Assembly (NCBI GenBank): GCA_963669155.1
Contig: OZ022589.1
Coordinates: forward strand, 7,585,272 to 7,649,271
Reading direction: 5' to 3'
Source: Arbacia lixula
Taxonomy: Eukaryota; Echinodermata; Echinoidea; Arbacioida; Arbaciidae
Length of the DNA stretch: 64,000 nucleotides
In this document: positions 12,224-24,424 of the stretch, piece by piece
How the letters are laid out: each line of letters starts with the position of its first letter
Numbering within the stretch: position 1 is the first letter of the stretch
The notes under the pieces: model-generated
The model's database searches: none
What the model saw: the letters and a program-made list of their open reading frames with translations, nothing else
Told to the model about the DNA's origin: nothing
Program-made: the position numbers and the translations under genes

Positions 12224-13592
12224 CTTGCTCTTAGGACTCATGAGAGACACATTCCAGCATTGAGGAAGTACCACTACACTTGATGAATAAAACTCAAATT
12301 AGCAATTATATCTGAGAGTCTCATAAGTTGATGTGCAAGTAGGGTCCTCTGAGACTACATTGTATAAGATTAATAGGGCATAGCTTTTCTCACTTTGATA
12401 CATTACTGGTTTTCCAGGCTATTCTGCATTTTTCTCAATACATGGGTCTGGCTGCAGTAGACTAATCACTCTCAATTCCTTCTCCAGATCATCCAAACAG
12501 AAGGAAGGAAAGAGCCCAATGATTTTCCGCTAAATTGCCAAAAAGCAGCTGGAAAGAAATGTATCGTGTAGATTTTGCATGTCGCATATTTACCCGGGAT
12601 GAATCGATGAAAATTGTATCGATCACCGATAGCCTGGATATCGATAGTCCAGAGGGAAAGAAAAGACTATTTTTGACATGACGTCACGAAATAGTACTTT
12701 TTTTCCCTCTGAGCTCTCTTCCTTCAAATAGTTCATCTATTTATGGTCATGTGACACCCTTCCAACCAATCAACGAACTGGAATATATTAATGAGGGATA
12801 TAAACTATATTTTTTCCAGTTTGAATCAGAATTGTCTAAAAGCCTGGAAGCAAAGCTAAATAAATCACTATCTGACATTGCCCTGCCCTGGCACAACAGG
12901 TTCCCTCCTTACTGGAGGGTGAGACATAGATCCTAGCTGTCATCTCCTTTATATCAAAAGTAATTAAGCCCCAAATAAACACAAAGAGGGACCAAAATAT
13001 CCAGAAAGTGATAATGAGGATTTGAGGAGATGCACGTACCAGGAAGAGGAAGGAGAGGGGTTTCTGCAATCTAGGCTGGAGCCATGACCAACCAGGCCCA
13101 ATTTTGGGGGCGCTGACCCACCGTCCCCACGGAGCAATTAAAAAAGGAGGGCAAGGAGGAGCGCATAGTCACAATGACTTCCCACAATCTTTTCCCGTTC
13201 TTTGAGCAAACTTGCAGCCTTCTGCATCTCCCGGGGTTTCTTTTATAGCCAACATTCACACCAGGTTCTCATTATGCAATACGGTATGGCAGGACATGCG
13301 CCCAGCTGTGTCACAGTTTGATGGATCAATAAATCATTTTGAATGATAACAGTGTCACGCGACTGTAATAAAAAATAGAGAATCATCCGTTGACCTTTGT
13401 CTTATTCTTTTAAGGTGAATTTAGTTTGAGTTCGAATGTATCTTTAGTTGTGTCACAGAACTTTCAGACTTTCATGAATCAACTGTAACCCCCTCCCCCC
13501 CCCCCCCCCACTTCCTCTCCATACAAACTCTTGCAGAAGCCTGCGGTGCATGGGGATTTAAGATTAGCCCCGATTCTTGTACGCTGACTAGA
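12224..13592. other. SMARCD intron, no gene seen
   Basis: Intronic sequence without identifiable genes or complete repeats. It has a 15-base poly-C run at 13495-13509. Confidence 0.5.
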
Positions 13593-14145
13593 TTAAAGGG
13601 TTACTAAATTAGACAAATAAGTTCCCAGTGATCTATGTAAAATCATCCACTAAAAACAAATTTCACATTCGTTTGCCGCAATAAAGTCTCAGTTTGACGG
13701 AAATTTGAGAAAAAAAACGCACGCCCCCAGTGACGTATGAGAAGTCAAAATGCCATAAATGCCAACGGCGTGAATAAAATAGTTTATTCACGCTGTTCAA
13801 ACAATACGTTACCAATGGGAACCCCAAAGCTTGTCGGAGTAGCAACAACTAATAGATTCAAAGTGCATGCCATGCATTAAATCTGAATGACAAGATAAAG
13901 GTGAATGCAATAACGCGTTACTACGCAGTTAGGGGAAAAGTTGTGAATACATTACGAAAATGGTCTATTGTTGACTTCCGTACAATCTATGGCATTTTGA
14001 CTTCTCTGACGCCACTGGAGGCATGCGTTTTTTCAAATTTTAGTCAAAATGAGACTTTATTGCGGCAAACAAATGTGAAATTTGTTTTTAGTGGATAATT
14101 TTACGACAAGTGGGAACTTATATTTCTAATTTAGTAACCCTTTAA
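13593..14145. mobile_element. TTAA-bounded foldback element
   Basis: TTAA stands at both ends. Inside them the arms are inverse copies of about 155 bp: the left begins AGGGTTACTAAATTAGA and the right ends TCTAATTTAGTAACCCT. Arm similarity is high, including GCCGCAATAAAGTCTCA against TGAGACTTTATTGCGGC. The spacer is about 230 bp. TTAA target duplication is characteristic of piggyBac-type transposons, so this is probably a non-autonomous derivative. No transposase is present. Confidence 0.85.
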
Positions 14146-14150
14146 ACATG

Positions 14151-14310
14151 GACCCTGTTGGATGAAAATTATCATTGATGGTACGTTGCTATTTACTGGC
14201 CACTTCTATGGAAACCATGAATTTGATTGGTTATTGAGCGATGTTACCATGGTAGTTACTATTGAGGACAGAGTTACCATTGACGGTAAGTTTTTCTGCC
14301 TCATACAGAA
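14151..14310. mobile_element. Degenerate GGGCCCTGTTGCATAAAA-end MITE
   Basis: It starts GACCCTGTTGGATGAAAA and contains TTCTATGGAAACC, TTACCATGGTAGTTAC and GACAGAGTTACCATTGA. These match the better-preserved copies at 62397-62543 and 58352-58499. The right terminus is not recognisable. It sits directly between the TTAA foldback element and a Tc1-like element. Confidence 0.7.
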
Positions 14311-14349
14311 ATATGATTGATCGCAACTTGACCTGCGATTTATATACAT

Positions 14350-14954
14350 TTGAGGCCAAAACTTGACATACACCAATGGAATTCAGTGAAATTTGTTCGC
14401 TTGCCAAACAATGTAAAATTTACTATATCTTTAGAAATTTTAGTACTACCATGACAAATTTGGTATCAAATTAAAGAGTGTATTAAGTTCTTTTTTATGA
14501 TTGGAATGCCATTAGGATTAAATCATATCTTAGGTGGAATTTTCTTTGAAGAGAAAAAAAAGTAATATTCATGCCAAATGTACTCTATTGTTTATTATAT
14601 TTTCAATCATCATTTCATATTAATGTCAAATCTATGATTTATATTACATTTTCTATTATGATATGTCACCACTGAACAATAAAGTGTCATCTGAAATGTT
14701 TGTGTTGAGAAGTAATTATTTTTAATTTGTCTAAAATATAAAGATTTTTTGGGTAAAATGACAAAAAAAGGAAAAACAGTCTTATTCAGCTCCTGATGGC
14801 AAAGCAATGTGATGAAGGGGCATGACAAACTCATTTGATATCAAATTCGTCATGATAGCAAAAATGTTTTATAATATACAGTAAATTTTATCATGTTTGG
14901 CAAGTCATAACTTTTCTTTGAATTTCAGAGTTGTATGTAAACTTTTGGTCTCAA
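14350..14954. mobile_element. Tc1/mariner-like deletion derivative
   Basis: The ends TTGAGGCCAAAACTTGACAT and (right, inverse) TTGAGACCAAAAGTTTACAT are terminal inverted repeats of the Tc1 type, resembling the GAAGTTTACATACAC end seen in fish elements such as Sleeping Beauty. The interior is AT-rich, without a transposase frame, and matches the copy at 61551-62190 along its length (in inverted orientation). About 605 bp. Confidence 0.85.
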
Positions 14955-15536
14955 CTCTATATAGTTACTCTGTACATTAATGATAAAGAATTGCAGTCTA
15001 CTATGCATCAGACTAATATGATTTTAGGCAAAGAGCTGTTTGTTTTTTATAAAAAAATATTGAATAATCACCCAAAATTTTGAAAAGACTAAACCGCATC
15101 CACCTTAAAAGCCTGAACTGAAACAATGGCCTAACTTCTCTGAACCCTTACTGGAGTCTTCCTGGCCTGCCCCTCGGAAAGCAAGACTCGATCCCCAAGG
15201 GCCTGTCAGGTGACCACACAAAGACCCCGCTGGCTCTCTCTCAGCACAATGCCGCACGCTTGCCACAGCAAGTTTTACAGCTTCCTGCCAAAGTTTAGGA
15301 CTTTCCTGGTGTGGCCACAGGAGCTTAACCTAGCCACCAGCCTGTAGGACATTTTTTTTTAATCCAAATTGAAAAGTAGAGTCTAGTAATCTAAGACTAG
15401 TCACTTTATTTCTGGCAAGCCTTGGAAGAAATTGAGAATGATTAGTCTACTGTAGCTAGACTCTTTTACTGAATTGTTTGTCCAGAAATGCTCGACAACC
15501 TGAACGCCAGCCTAGGGATTAATGTACCTACAGATG
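14955..15536. other. SMARCD intron, no gene seen
   Basis: Ordinary intronic sequence. I see no repeat or coding signal in it. Confidence 0.5.
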
Positions 15537-16110
15537 ACTTGTCGCATTTACCGGATGCAATGACCTTGTGTGCTACGTCATATCGTACACATGTGGTCAC
15601 TGAAAATTATAATTTGTACCTTCTGGACACTTGTGGCTTGACCGATACAATGACCTCATGAAAAATATATCATGACTTACTCTAGTCAATACAAAGGATA
15701 TCGTGTATTCAGGGATATCACTGAAATCATTGTCGCATTTTCCGATGCAATGACCTTGTGAGCTGTGTCGTATCGTACACATGTGGTCACTGAAAATTAT
15801 AATTTGTACCTTCTGGAAGCTTGTGGCTTGACCGATGCAATGACCTCATGAAAAATATATCATGACTTATTCTAGTCAATACAAAGGATGTCGTGTATTC
15901 AGGGATATCACTGAAATCATTGTCGCATTTTCCGATGCAATGACCTTGTGAACTGTGTCGTATCGTACACATGAGGTCACAACAAGTTATAATGTGTACC
16001 TTCTGGAAACTTGTGGCTTGACCGATGCAATGACTTCATGAAATAGATATCATGACTTATTCTAGTCAATACAAAATATATAATCTATTCAGGGATATCA
16101 TTGCATATGT
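15537..16110. repeat. Tandem repeat, 190-bp unit, three copies
   Basis: Three tandem units with starts 190 bp apart, each containing TTGTCGCATTTTCCGATGCA, CGTATCGTACACATG and GACCTCATGAAAAATATATC. The second and third units differ at few positions while the outer ends are more diverged, which suggests expansion from the middle. Each unit gives a near-identical 61-residue minus-strand open frame, which is a by-product of the repeat. Confidence 0.93.
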
Positions 16111-16157
16111 GACTACTTCTGCAGGCTAATATGCCTTCAACTGGGCTGTACAAATCA

Positions 16158-16212
16158 TTTTGACTTTGAAAGTCCGATATCATTTTGACTTTGAAAGTCC
16201 GATATCATTTTC
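16158..16212. repeat. Short tandem duplication
   Basis: Two adjacent copies of a 27-bp unit containing GACTTTGAAAGTCCGATATC. Confidence 0.9.
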
Positions 16213-16479
16213 CATTTAACAATGACATATGGCCTTACAGTCATTGAATCTATACAAAGTAATTTAGGTATGGGTTTGTGAGATATCTCTTCTTCCCCTT
16301 TCAGCCACTGATCTGCATTGATCGCAGTTAGATGTGACCTATTATAAGATAGATGTGACTCATTGGTGCTTTCTTACATTTCTTACCAACTAGCCCATAC
16401 ATGATTATGATGACTCTAAGGTGTTAACACACGAGACCCTTATACCCTACAGTTTATTCCTCGAACATGTAGAGGAGAA

Positions 16480-18181
16480 TGAACGGATTGAGTTAGATGT
16501 GAACACATTGGAACATGAGGACCTATCCTAACTCACTGGCGCAAACCAAAGAAGAAAACGCTGAATGTGAACAGATCAAAAATTTCCCCCTTTCCTCAAT
16601 TTCTAGCACGTAAATACCACACAATTGCTGACTAAGTTAGATGTAAACACATCAAAAATCTCTCCCATTCCCTAACATCCTGGTACATTCAGTCAAGAAA
16701 ACGCTGATTGGAACTCTCTTTCCTGCCCTCAGATCTTGGTACATTCAGTCTAGAAAACGCTGACTAAGTTAGATGTGAACACATTGGAACTCTCTTCCCT
16801 TCCCTCACATCTTGGTACGTTCAGTCAAGAAAACGCTGACTAAGTTAGATGTGAACACATCAGAAATCTATCCCCTTCCCTTACATCCTGGTACATTCAG
16901 TCAAGAAAATGCTGACTAAGTTAGATGTGAGCACATCAGAAATCTCTCCCCTTCCCTTACATCCTGGTACATTCAGTCAAGAAAACGCTGATTTAGTTAG
17001 ATGTGAACACATTGGAACTCTCTTCCCTTCCCTCACATCCTGGTACATTCAGTCAAGAAAACGCTGATTTAGTAAGATGTGAACACATCAGAAATCTATC
17101 CCCTTCCCTTACGTCCTGGTACATTCAGTCAAGAAAATGGTGACTAAGTTAGATGTGAGCACATCAGAAATCTCTCCCCTTCCCTTACATCCTGGTACAT
17201 TCAATCAAGAAAACGCTGATTTAGTTAGATGTGAACACATCAGAAATCTCTCCCCTTCCCTTACATCCTGGTACATTCAGTCAAGAAAATGTTGACTAAA
17301 TTAGATGTGAGCACATCAGAAATCTCTCCCCTTCCCTCACATCCTGGTACATTCAGTCAAGAAAACGCTGATTTAGTAAGATGTGAACACATCAGAAATC
17401 TATCCCCTTCCCTCACATCTTGGTACATTCAGTCAAGAAAACGCTGACTTAGTTAGATGTGAACACATTGGGACTCTCTGCCCTTCCCTTACATCCTGGT
17501 CCATTCAGTCAAGAAAATGCTGATTTAGTTAGATGTGAACACATTGAAACTCTCTGCCCTTCCCTTACATCATGGTCCATTCAGTCAAGAAAACGCTGAT
17601 TTAGTTAGATGTGAACACATTGGAACTCTCTTCTCTTCCCTCACATCTTGGCACATTCAGTCAAGAAAACGCTGACTAAGTTAGATGTGAACACATCAGA
17701 AATCTCTCCCCTTCCCTCACATCTTGGTACATTCAGTCAAGAAAACGCTGATTAAGTTAGATGTGAACACATTGAAACTCCCTTCCCTTCCCTTACATCT
17801 TGGTACATTCAGTCAAGAAAATGCTGATTTAGTTAGATGTGAACACATTGGAACTCTCTCCCCTTCTCTAACATCCTGGTGCATTCAGTCAAGAAAACGC
17901 TGACTAAGTTAGATGTGAACACATTGGAAATCTCTCCCATTCCCTAACATCCTGGAGGGTGTTTCAACAAGCTATTCGTAAGTTACGAACGACTTTACGA
18001 ATGACTGGTGATCCCTTCTTGTGCTAAATGCGATACCATACTTTGCTCATTGAGAATCTGATTTAGCAGAAGAAGGTATCACATCAGAAATCTCTCCCCT
18101 TCCCTTACATCCTGGTACATTCAGTCAAGAAAACGCTGATTTAGTTAGATGTGAACACATCTGAGATCTGTCCCCTTCCGT
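16480..18181. repeat. Minisatellite, ~75-bp unit, about 20 copies, interrupted by a MITE
   Basis: Each unit contains CATTCAGTCAAGAAAACGCT, then GTTAGATGTGAACACAT and a CCCCTTCCCTTACATCCTGG-type segment. Two variants are mixed along the array: one with TTGGAACTCTCTTCC and one with CAGAAATCTCTCCCC. The left end (16480-16640) is diverged. At 17957-18081 a partial TIR element interrupts the array and one unit follows it. The array stops about 30 bp from the donor of the exon at 18209-18310. Confidence 0.95.
17957..18081. mobile_element. GGGTGTTTCACCAAG-end MITE, partial, inside the minisatellite
   Basis: The left end GGGTGTTTCAACAAGCTATT followed by GTTACGAACGACTTTACG and GACTGGTGATCCCTTCTTG matches the left ends of elements at 24823, 38046 and 39076. 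The right half is short and fades into the repeat unit at about 18080. Confidence 0.8.
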
Positions 18182-18208
18182 ATTCCCTACTTCCTCTTGC
18201 ACACAAAC

Positions 18209-18310
18209 CTGGTGGTCTAGGAGCAGCAGAAGAGTGCACTTCACATTCTCGTTTCCGGGCCGCTTCACCTGGAACCCATCAGTCTCCGTGGTGGCGTTGG
18301 TACGGTGCCA
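18209..18310 (-). CDS. SMARCD1: SMARCD (BAF60) internal exon, third seen in window
   Basis: This 34-codon exon encodes [19 protein letters not shown] and ends in [10 protein letters not shown]. It matches the SMARCD stretch between the LVE-WHRT junction and the start of the SWIB domain, where family members read WHRT...[11 protein letters not shown]...LLMLDYQ. The acceptor is TTACACAG. The donor is CAG followed by GTTTGT, a weaker site than the others. Both ends are phase 0. Immediately downstream in the transcript, about 30 bp past the donor, lies the ~75-bp minisatellite at 16480-18181, so the intronic side of this splice site is hemmed in by repeat DNA. The intron upstream is 33.3 kb and the intron downstream is 10.4 kb. 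Confidence 0.96.
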
Positions 18311-18474
18311 CTGTGTAAGAAGGAGGAGAGAATGAAGAGAGAGAAAACAAAGGACCAAACATGATGATTGAGCAAGCTTCAATTATCATAAAGGAATCAT
18401 AGCAAATGCATTCAGTCATGTACTTCCAGGGGCTCTTTCTTGATCAAGATTGAATGCGACCTTAGTGGCAGAGC

Positions 18475-19026
18475 TTAAAGGTGATATTCATAGAAAATCC
18501 AAAAATATGAAGATATTCATCTACAGAAAGCTTATAAGCCATACAATGAGCTCGGATGACATTAAAAAAATATATCACTTTCCAAAAAGCGAAATTAGGG
18601 TGAAAACAATCACCGTATTCTCAGGGACAAATTTGACCTACTGTCATCCGAAACGGCTTTTAGGTCTGACGTAAGAAACGGGAGGCGTTATTGTGCATCA
18701 CACATGCCAATCCGCAGCTTCTTTTCCGCCAGAAGCATCAGGCATTGTTAATGAAGCTATGATGGCAGTTGCTAGTGGATTAACAGGTGTGATACACAAT
18801 GGTCATTGTGCAGCATATCCCGGCTGTGACGTACACACAACGCCACTTTCCCTTAGGCGATTTCGTAGGTCAGAAACAGAGTCAATTTAGTGAAATTTGA
18901 CTTTCATTTAACACAAAACTGAACACTTTCATGGCATGTTAGCTGCATATATTGCTTTAATAACTCATTCAATTATAAAATAAACTATATTTATTTGATT
19001 TTATTTCCTTTGAATATCACCTTTAA
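18475..19026. mobile_element. TTAA-bounded element with AGGTGATATTC ends
   Basis: Both ends carry TTAA. The left continues AGGTGATATTCATAG and the right is TTTGAATATCACCT, an inverse match of about 11 bp. The interior shows no long internal palindrome and one short open frame (18693-18890, 65 codons) with no family similarity. The TTAA duplication suggests a piggyBac-type non-autonomous element. Confidence 0.75.
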
Positions 19027-19284
19027 AGAAAGAGAGAGGAGACAGTGGGAATAAATACTTTATTGACCTTGTACTTAACTGTTTCTTTACCAAGCAGTGC
19101 GATATCCGCGTAATCTGCTGTACAGACAGAATATGAATATAATTTCCAATTCCTTAAAGGGTGCAATTAAGCCATACATCTTTGGTTTAGTGCAGGTCCA
19201 TGGCAGAATTTGACATCCTAACTGGATCAGTACAAGAAGCCACAAAGTCAAGTGAGCAACGTGTTAAATGTAACTTAAGTACAA

Positions 19285-19700
19285 CCTGTCTATATCAGCC
19301 ACCAGCCATTAGTGAACACCACCAACTCCTCTGCAGAAAAATTCAGAAGTGAAGACCCTTTGTACAGCAGCCACTTGTCTACCATGGTCATTTTTCCACA
19401 GTCAATATCTAAACGTGTATAGCAGCCATCAATTCTAAGGTCACCCGTTGGTGTCAGCGGGAAAGTTCGCTTTTTGCAATGCGACGTAACCTAGTAAAAA
19501 GCTACAGGTGTGATAAGCCCACTTTCTAGCTGTATGACGCAATACAGCTCATTGACACATCATCCAATTGTATGAAGCTGGTAAAAATGGGATTTTCAAC
19601 TAATAAATAATGCAAAACAGATTATGCATGTAAAAAATCAAAATAGCCACCGACCTGTCTATAGTGGTCATTTTTGCCATTCCCCTGGAGTAGCCTATGT
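19285..19700. repeat. Probable dispersed repeat with CCACCTGTCTATA-type motifs
   Basis: The segments AACCTGTCTATATCAGCCAC, CACTTGTCTACCATGGTCAT and GACCTGTCTATAGTGGTCAT are variants of one motif, all followed by a (T)TTTCCA or TTTTGCC-like stretch. Similar motifs occur in dispersed repeats of many invertebrates. The boundaries are not defined. Confidence 0.45.
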
Positions 19701-22700
19701 ATCACCTATCCAATTTCTAAAAGAGTTTAGCATGCTCATGAAAACAGTGGGTTTACGAATTTAAAATTGTGAAGTACGTCATAAAGGGGTTGTGGTATTA
19801 AAAAAGTGGGCTGAAAATCGATGTTTGGCATGTGTGAAACATGACACATGCTCAGTCATGTATGGCCAGACAGGGAATTGTCTGCATCACAGAGGTTGGT
19901 TGTTGTTAGTGTGTGTGATTGAGTGTTTGGGTGACAGGTACATCTGATAAAGTTTGCACTGTGATATTTTCTCAATGACGTGGCTGGCGCGATCATCATG
20001 TGCAAAACATTGGGAAAGAACATGGATATTGCCAGAGGATAAAACACATAAGTAGGGAAGCGGGGACATGTGACTCAAGTCGCTATGGCGTCTCCGAGGA
20101 GGTAGAGCACGGGTGGTCAACTCTCAAAGTCGGTTAAATGTGATGTCCTGATAGAAGACGCCGAGAGTTTGACACGTCTCATGTTGTTGATGTGACTAGC
20201 TACTCATGTTTGTGATTACCGTACAATCCCCTCTGGTTTCGTATCCAAACAATAAAACACAGCAAAAAGCTCATAGATGCACAATGTTTACTAGTGCAGA
20301 GAGCTCGCAAAAGGATCATTGCGCCTGCACATTTGTGGCACATGAGTATGCTTCGAAATACATGAAAGACCTTAGATATCGGTGAACTTCCCTTTGGTAT
20401 GACCACCTGCACCAGCACAATCACAATAAAGACTAAACTTTTTGAGAATTGTTCAATAGATTTGGGACATCTTGATGAAGAAGGACCGCGGTTAGATGCC
20501 TCCTTGAATTATCTTTATTTACAGGTTATCATTTTGTAGAGAGAAGAATGCAAGATATTTGTTATTGTCAATATCATTATCATCATTCCCACTATCATGA
20601 ATATCACCATCATCACCACCATTACCATCACTACCATCTGCACCATTATCACATCATCATCAACATCATGACCACCAACATCATCATCATTATCACCATC
20701 ACCATCACAATCAACATCATCATCACCATCATTCATTACATTCATCACTATTATCATCATCACTATCTTCCCGATTATCATTGCCACCAACACCATCAGC
20801 ACTCACTATCATCATCCGCATCCCTGAGCAATTATCATCTCCTGGAACACTGAACTCCTGATGTTAGATCAAGATATCAACCACTATGACTCCTGAGAGC
20901 TTTCACTATCAGAACCACATGCACATGTATCTACTCAATCTAATTTGTATAATTCTTCAACATATCAGCATTGACATAAAGCTATGATTTTTATAAACAA
21001 ATAATCAAATACACGTACTATCATAAATCCTGCAAAGCATGTTTTTCCTCAAATGACCATCCACTATAACCCTAACTATAAGTGCAATGCATAGTCATCA
21101 TGAGTTACCATGATAACATCACATATTGAAATGTTGTAGCCTACTAAAGTGTTGAACCCTGCAGCTCTTAGTGAGCCCACATAGTGATCATTCAGCTCTC
21201 CCCCCTCCTCCGGGCCCGCAATGATCCTCAGGCCCAGGAGGCTCCCCAGAAGTGTGAAAATCTGTCAGGGGTGATTACCCCCAACCCACTTCTCTGCTGT
21301 CAGACCGATGTCAGAACGCTGTCTGACGTCTGCCTCTGGTTACTGGTTTCCCGTCCCTGTCCTTGCCCCTCTCAATTCAAGTCAAGCACACAATAAACAG
21401 TGGCTCAGAGCGTTCTCCCGATTGATCCGCAGCCCGCTCATTATTTTGCGTCGCTCTGCCAGCTTCGATGACGGCGCGGCGCGGTGAGGCACGCTCTCCT
21501 GACACTTCGAGGGAAGCGGATGTGAAACAGAGGTGTGAAAACCCCAATCATACATATCAACCACTAATCCGTCCTTCAAACGCAATGGCCCACATCGCAC
21601 CAGCCAATCAAAGTTAACCCTCTACTCAATTTTAAAACAAACATTTGGTCTGCATTACGCAGGATGTCTGTTTAGGTTTCTAATTTTTCACGGGAGCTCT
21701 TCCGCGACGGGAGCGTGCGAAATTCCCGCTTGGAACTGCTACAAAGGATGTGACTAAACGCCAATTTGGAGCAGAGTATCGCGGGGCAGCCATCAACAGC
21801 GCCAGAATGACAATGACCCAGAATCTCCATTACCCCCTTACAGAAACTATTTCATTGCAACAACAAAAATATGATCTTCAAGCAAATACACGCCATTCAT
21901 CTATCACCAAACGCAAGTAATTCCATCCGTGTTCTTTTCTCCGATCGATCCCACTGTGACCGGCCTATTCTAAAGCCGCATTATGCAATTAATTGATCAG
22001 ATGAGTCAGATGAAATTTCATGCACAATATCCCCAAACCAGTCAAGTTGATTCTCTAGAAATCATAAAGTTGGATTTACTTACTTTTCAGAATACCAAAC
22101 AGTCATAACGTATGCTAGTGCACATGCTTATATGCTCTCAACAATCTTTGCGTAAAAAGCCATCATTGCTGGTACAGGCACAGTTTTCAGAGTACTAATT
22201 GGCTATAGCTAAGACATTTTTTAACATAAGTGGCGCTCAGAATGCCATCCCTGATTTCCACTAACTGACAGATGACTATGTTTTACAGTTAAACAAAATT
22301 AGATGGAAGTTCACAGTGTTTAGCACCTGTGAAAAAAGGGCAATCTGAAATGTGTTTCAAAGGGTTTGATCCATAACATTAGGCTTAAAAAGAAACCCCA
22401 ACAAAGATTCCCTGGGCCTATACTATGGACTAAACAAACTTCCAGCTTTGATTCCCAATGGAGTTCTTGCGTTATGGGCAAAACTTACTCATATTCTGCA
22501 AACAAGTAAGGTTTAACTTGAAACTCATGCATTTCTACTATTATCATCAATGATATATGATCATAAATTTTACCACAAAACAAGGGTGAAGATCCCACGA
22601 CAAATGTCTCTAACAATGCCTGAAAGATGAGGGGGGTCATTTCAAGCAAATAATTTGTCGCTTCCACAAAGATATGATAGCAGAAACAAGTTGAAATTTA

Positions 22701-24175
22701 ACAGGAGTTAGTTGACATGTACCACATGATTCTGGGAAATTAATTCCAGCTTACATTACTGTTCACTCTTCTGGTCCTGGGTTTGGAGGCCCTGACACAG
22801 AAATACAAGCCGGAAATGGGAGTTTAAAGCCCACCGAGGTCAAATGGCTGCCTTTCACGCTCTACTAATGGGTTCAAAGTGTGAAACCTGACGCTTCCAA
22901 AGCCGGCTGTCCCCATAGAAACCGACTTGACGGGTAATTAAAAGCGATTAAAAAAAAATGGGTGTGTGCAGTACTGGGGCTGGAGGAATAAACCGAGACA
23001 GAAGTGATGAAACTATAGGAACATGGCGGATTAGTACGCCCAGGGGAAGCACAATTTGTGATACTTTCTTCAAGGCTACCCAATGTCTCACTTTCAATTT
23101 GATCATTTTGAAAATTTGGCTTTCCCCCGAAGAGCTGTTCAATCGCGCATGCATGCCAAGATCTTGCACATCGAACCGCTTCTGAATCAAGCATGGCATG
23201 TTATTCCAAATACTGGCACTGGCTTGTCGCTAGCACTGAGAGAAGAAAGAGATCATGGAGGACGCGGCCCAGATCCTCATCAGATTAGCATCCAGGGAAT
23301 ATGGTCTTCTGATTCTCACACACACGCAAGCTCGCTGCAGATGGCATGCACCCTTGATGCGACGCAATGAATTCAGACAACTTATTCTCTTGACTCCCCT
23401 TTCATTTGTCCGCGAAAAAATGTGTCATAGATATCTATAATGTTCTTTGAGATATTCGCTCAAGACAAGGAAGGAAGAAGCATATTAAACATTCTCCTTT
23501 TAGCTAATTCAGAGACTGAGGGTGTACCACCCATGTCAAGTACACAGGATAGAAAAAAGAGACTTCTCCAACTGAAGGAGATATAACACATAGCAATGGA
23601 CCCACTGATTCCTGTTAACCCTTCCAGTACCAAGCCAGAAAAAGCATGTTGACTTCTTACACATGTCATGCAAATATGATACTCTGAGGACTAAATGGAC
23701 CATCAAAGACATTCTCTTGAGGACATCAAATGTACATTCATGTGGATGTCATTTGCTCCTGTTGAATCACACAGAGATGCCTAGGCACCATGATGTTGGC
23801 ACTTCCAGAGGACTCCTGCATCCCTCCCCATTCTACTCAGGACACCCTCTATAGTCTAGATGATACCCAATATCTGTCTGGTGGAGCATAGCCTGGCTTC
23901 CAGGCTGTTAAGCATTTTCAATCCGCACTTCAATATTCTGATCTGGCTGCAATAGACAAGTCATCCTCGTTTCTTTCTTCATCTCGCCCAAACAAGGACG
24001 GAGGAAAGAGGAGAATGAAAGAGTGACTGGTCTTGTGAGTGCGACTAGACTTACTTTTTCAGTTTGAATTATAATGTCTGAGAGCATGGAAAACAGGCTA
24101 GGTTGAGCATGTCACACAGGGTAGAGTCTAGAAGACCTCTGGACTCCCACCTAACTGTCCTCCATGTACTCCATA
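19701..24175. other. SMARCD 33 kb intron, 19.7-24.2 kb part
   Basis: Intronic sequence without recognisable genes. It holds the CAT-rich tract at 20560-20830 and a CpG-richer block at about 21410-21500. A TTAACCCTTCCAGTACCAAG end at 23615 looks like one terminus of the TTAACCC family, but its partner end is not clear. Confidence 0.5.
20560..20830. repeat. Imperfect ATC/CAT trinucleotide repeat
   Basis: About 270 bp of CATCAT, CACCAT and TATCAT triplets, interrupted often. It produces histidine/isoleucine-rich open frames on the + strand and aspartate/valine/methionine-rich frames on the - strand that are not genes. Confidence 0.92.
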
Positions 24176-24255
24176 TTAACCCTCTCATTACCAAGTCTTG
24201 AAGTCCACATTGACTTACAACACATCTTCATGTCTTATGGTAATGAGAGAGTTAA
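24176..24255. mobile_element. Short TTAACCC-type foldback MITE, copy 1
   Basis: Eighty base pairs bounded by TTAA. The left end TTAACCCTCTCATTACCAAG is the inverse of the right end TGGTAATGAGAGAGTTAA. The TTAA plus CCC terminus is that of piggyBac-type elements. Confidence 0.8.
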
Positions 24256-24347
24256 GCAGACACAAGATAGTATAGAGGCAGTGGGGTATGCACACCCCCC
24301 TGAGCCACCCCCTTAAATGGATCATTGAAGGACTTCAGGGATGACTC

Positions 24348-24424
24348 TTAACTGCTACATTACCATGGCCTTAAACCCATTGGCTTTCTACACATCTTCA
24401 TGCCAACGGTAATGAGAGAGTTAA
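24348..24424. mobile_element. Short TTAACCC-type foldback MITE, copy 2
   Basis: Bounded by TTAA at 24348 and 24421. The right half (CTACACATCTTCATGCCAAC then GGTAATGAGAGAGTTAA) matches copy 1. The left arm (CTGCTACATTACCATGG) is degenerate. Confidence 0.7.

Noticed and set aside
15597-15972. Two near-identical 61-residue minus-strand open frames
   Set aside because: They repeat only because the 190-bp tandem unit repeats. No start context or family match.
16480-18181. Regular repeats with roughly 75-bp spacing, considered as a CRISPR array
   Set aside because: The whole unit is repeated with no unique spacers, and the host is an animal. It is a minisatellite.
20515-20853. His-rich and Asp-rich open frames
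   Set aside because: They are translations of an imperfect CAT repeat on both strands.
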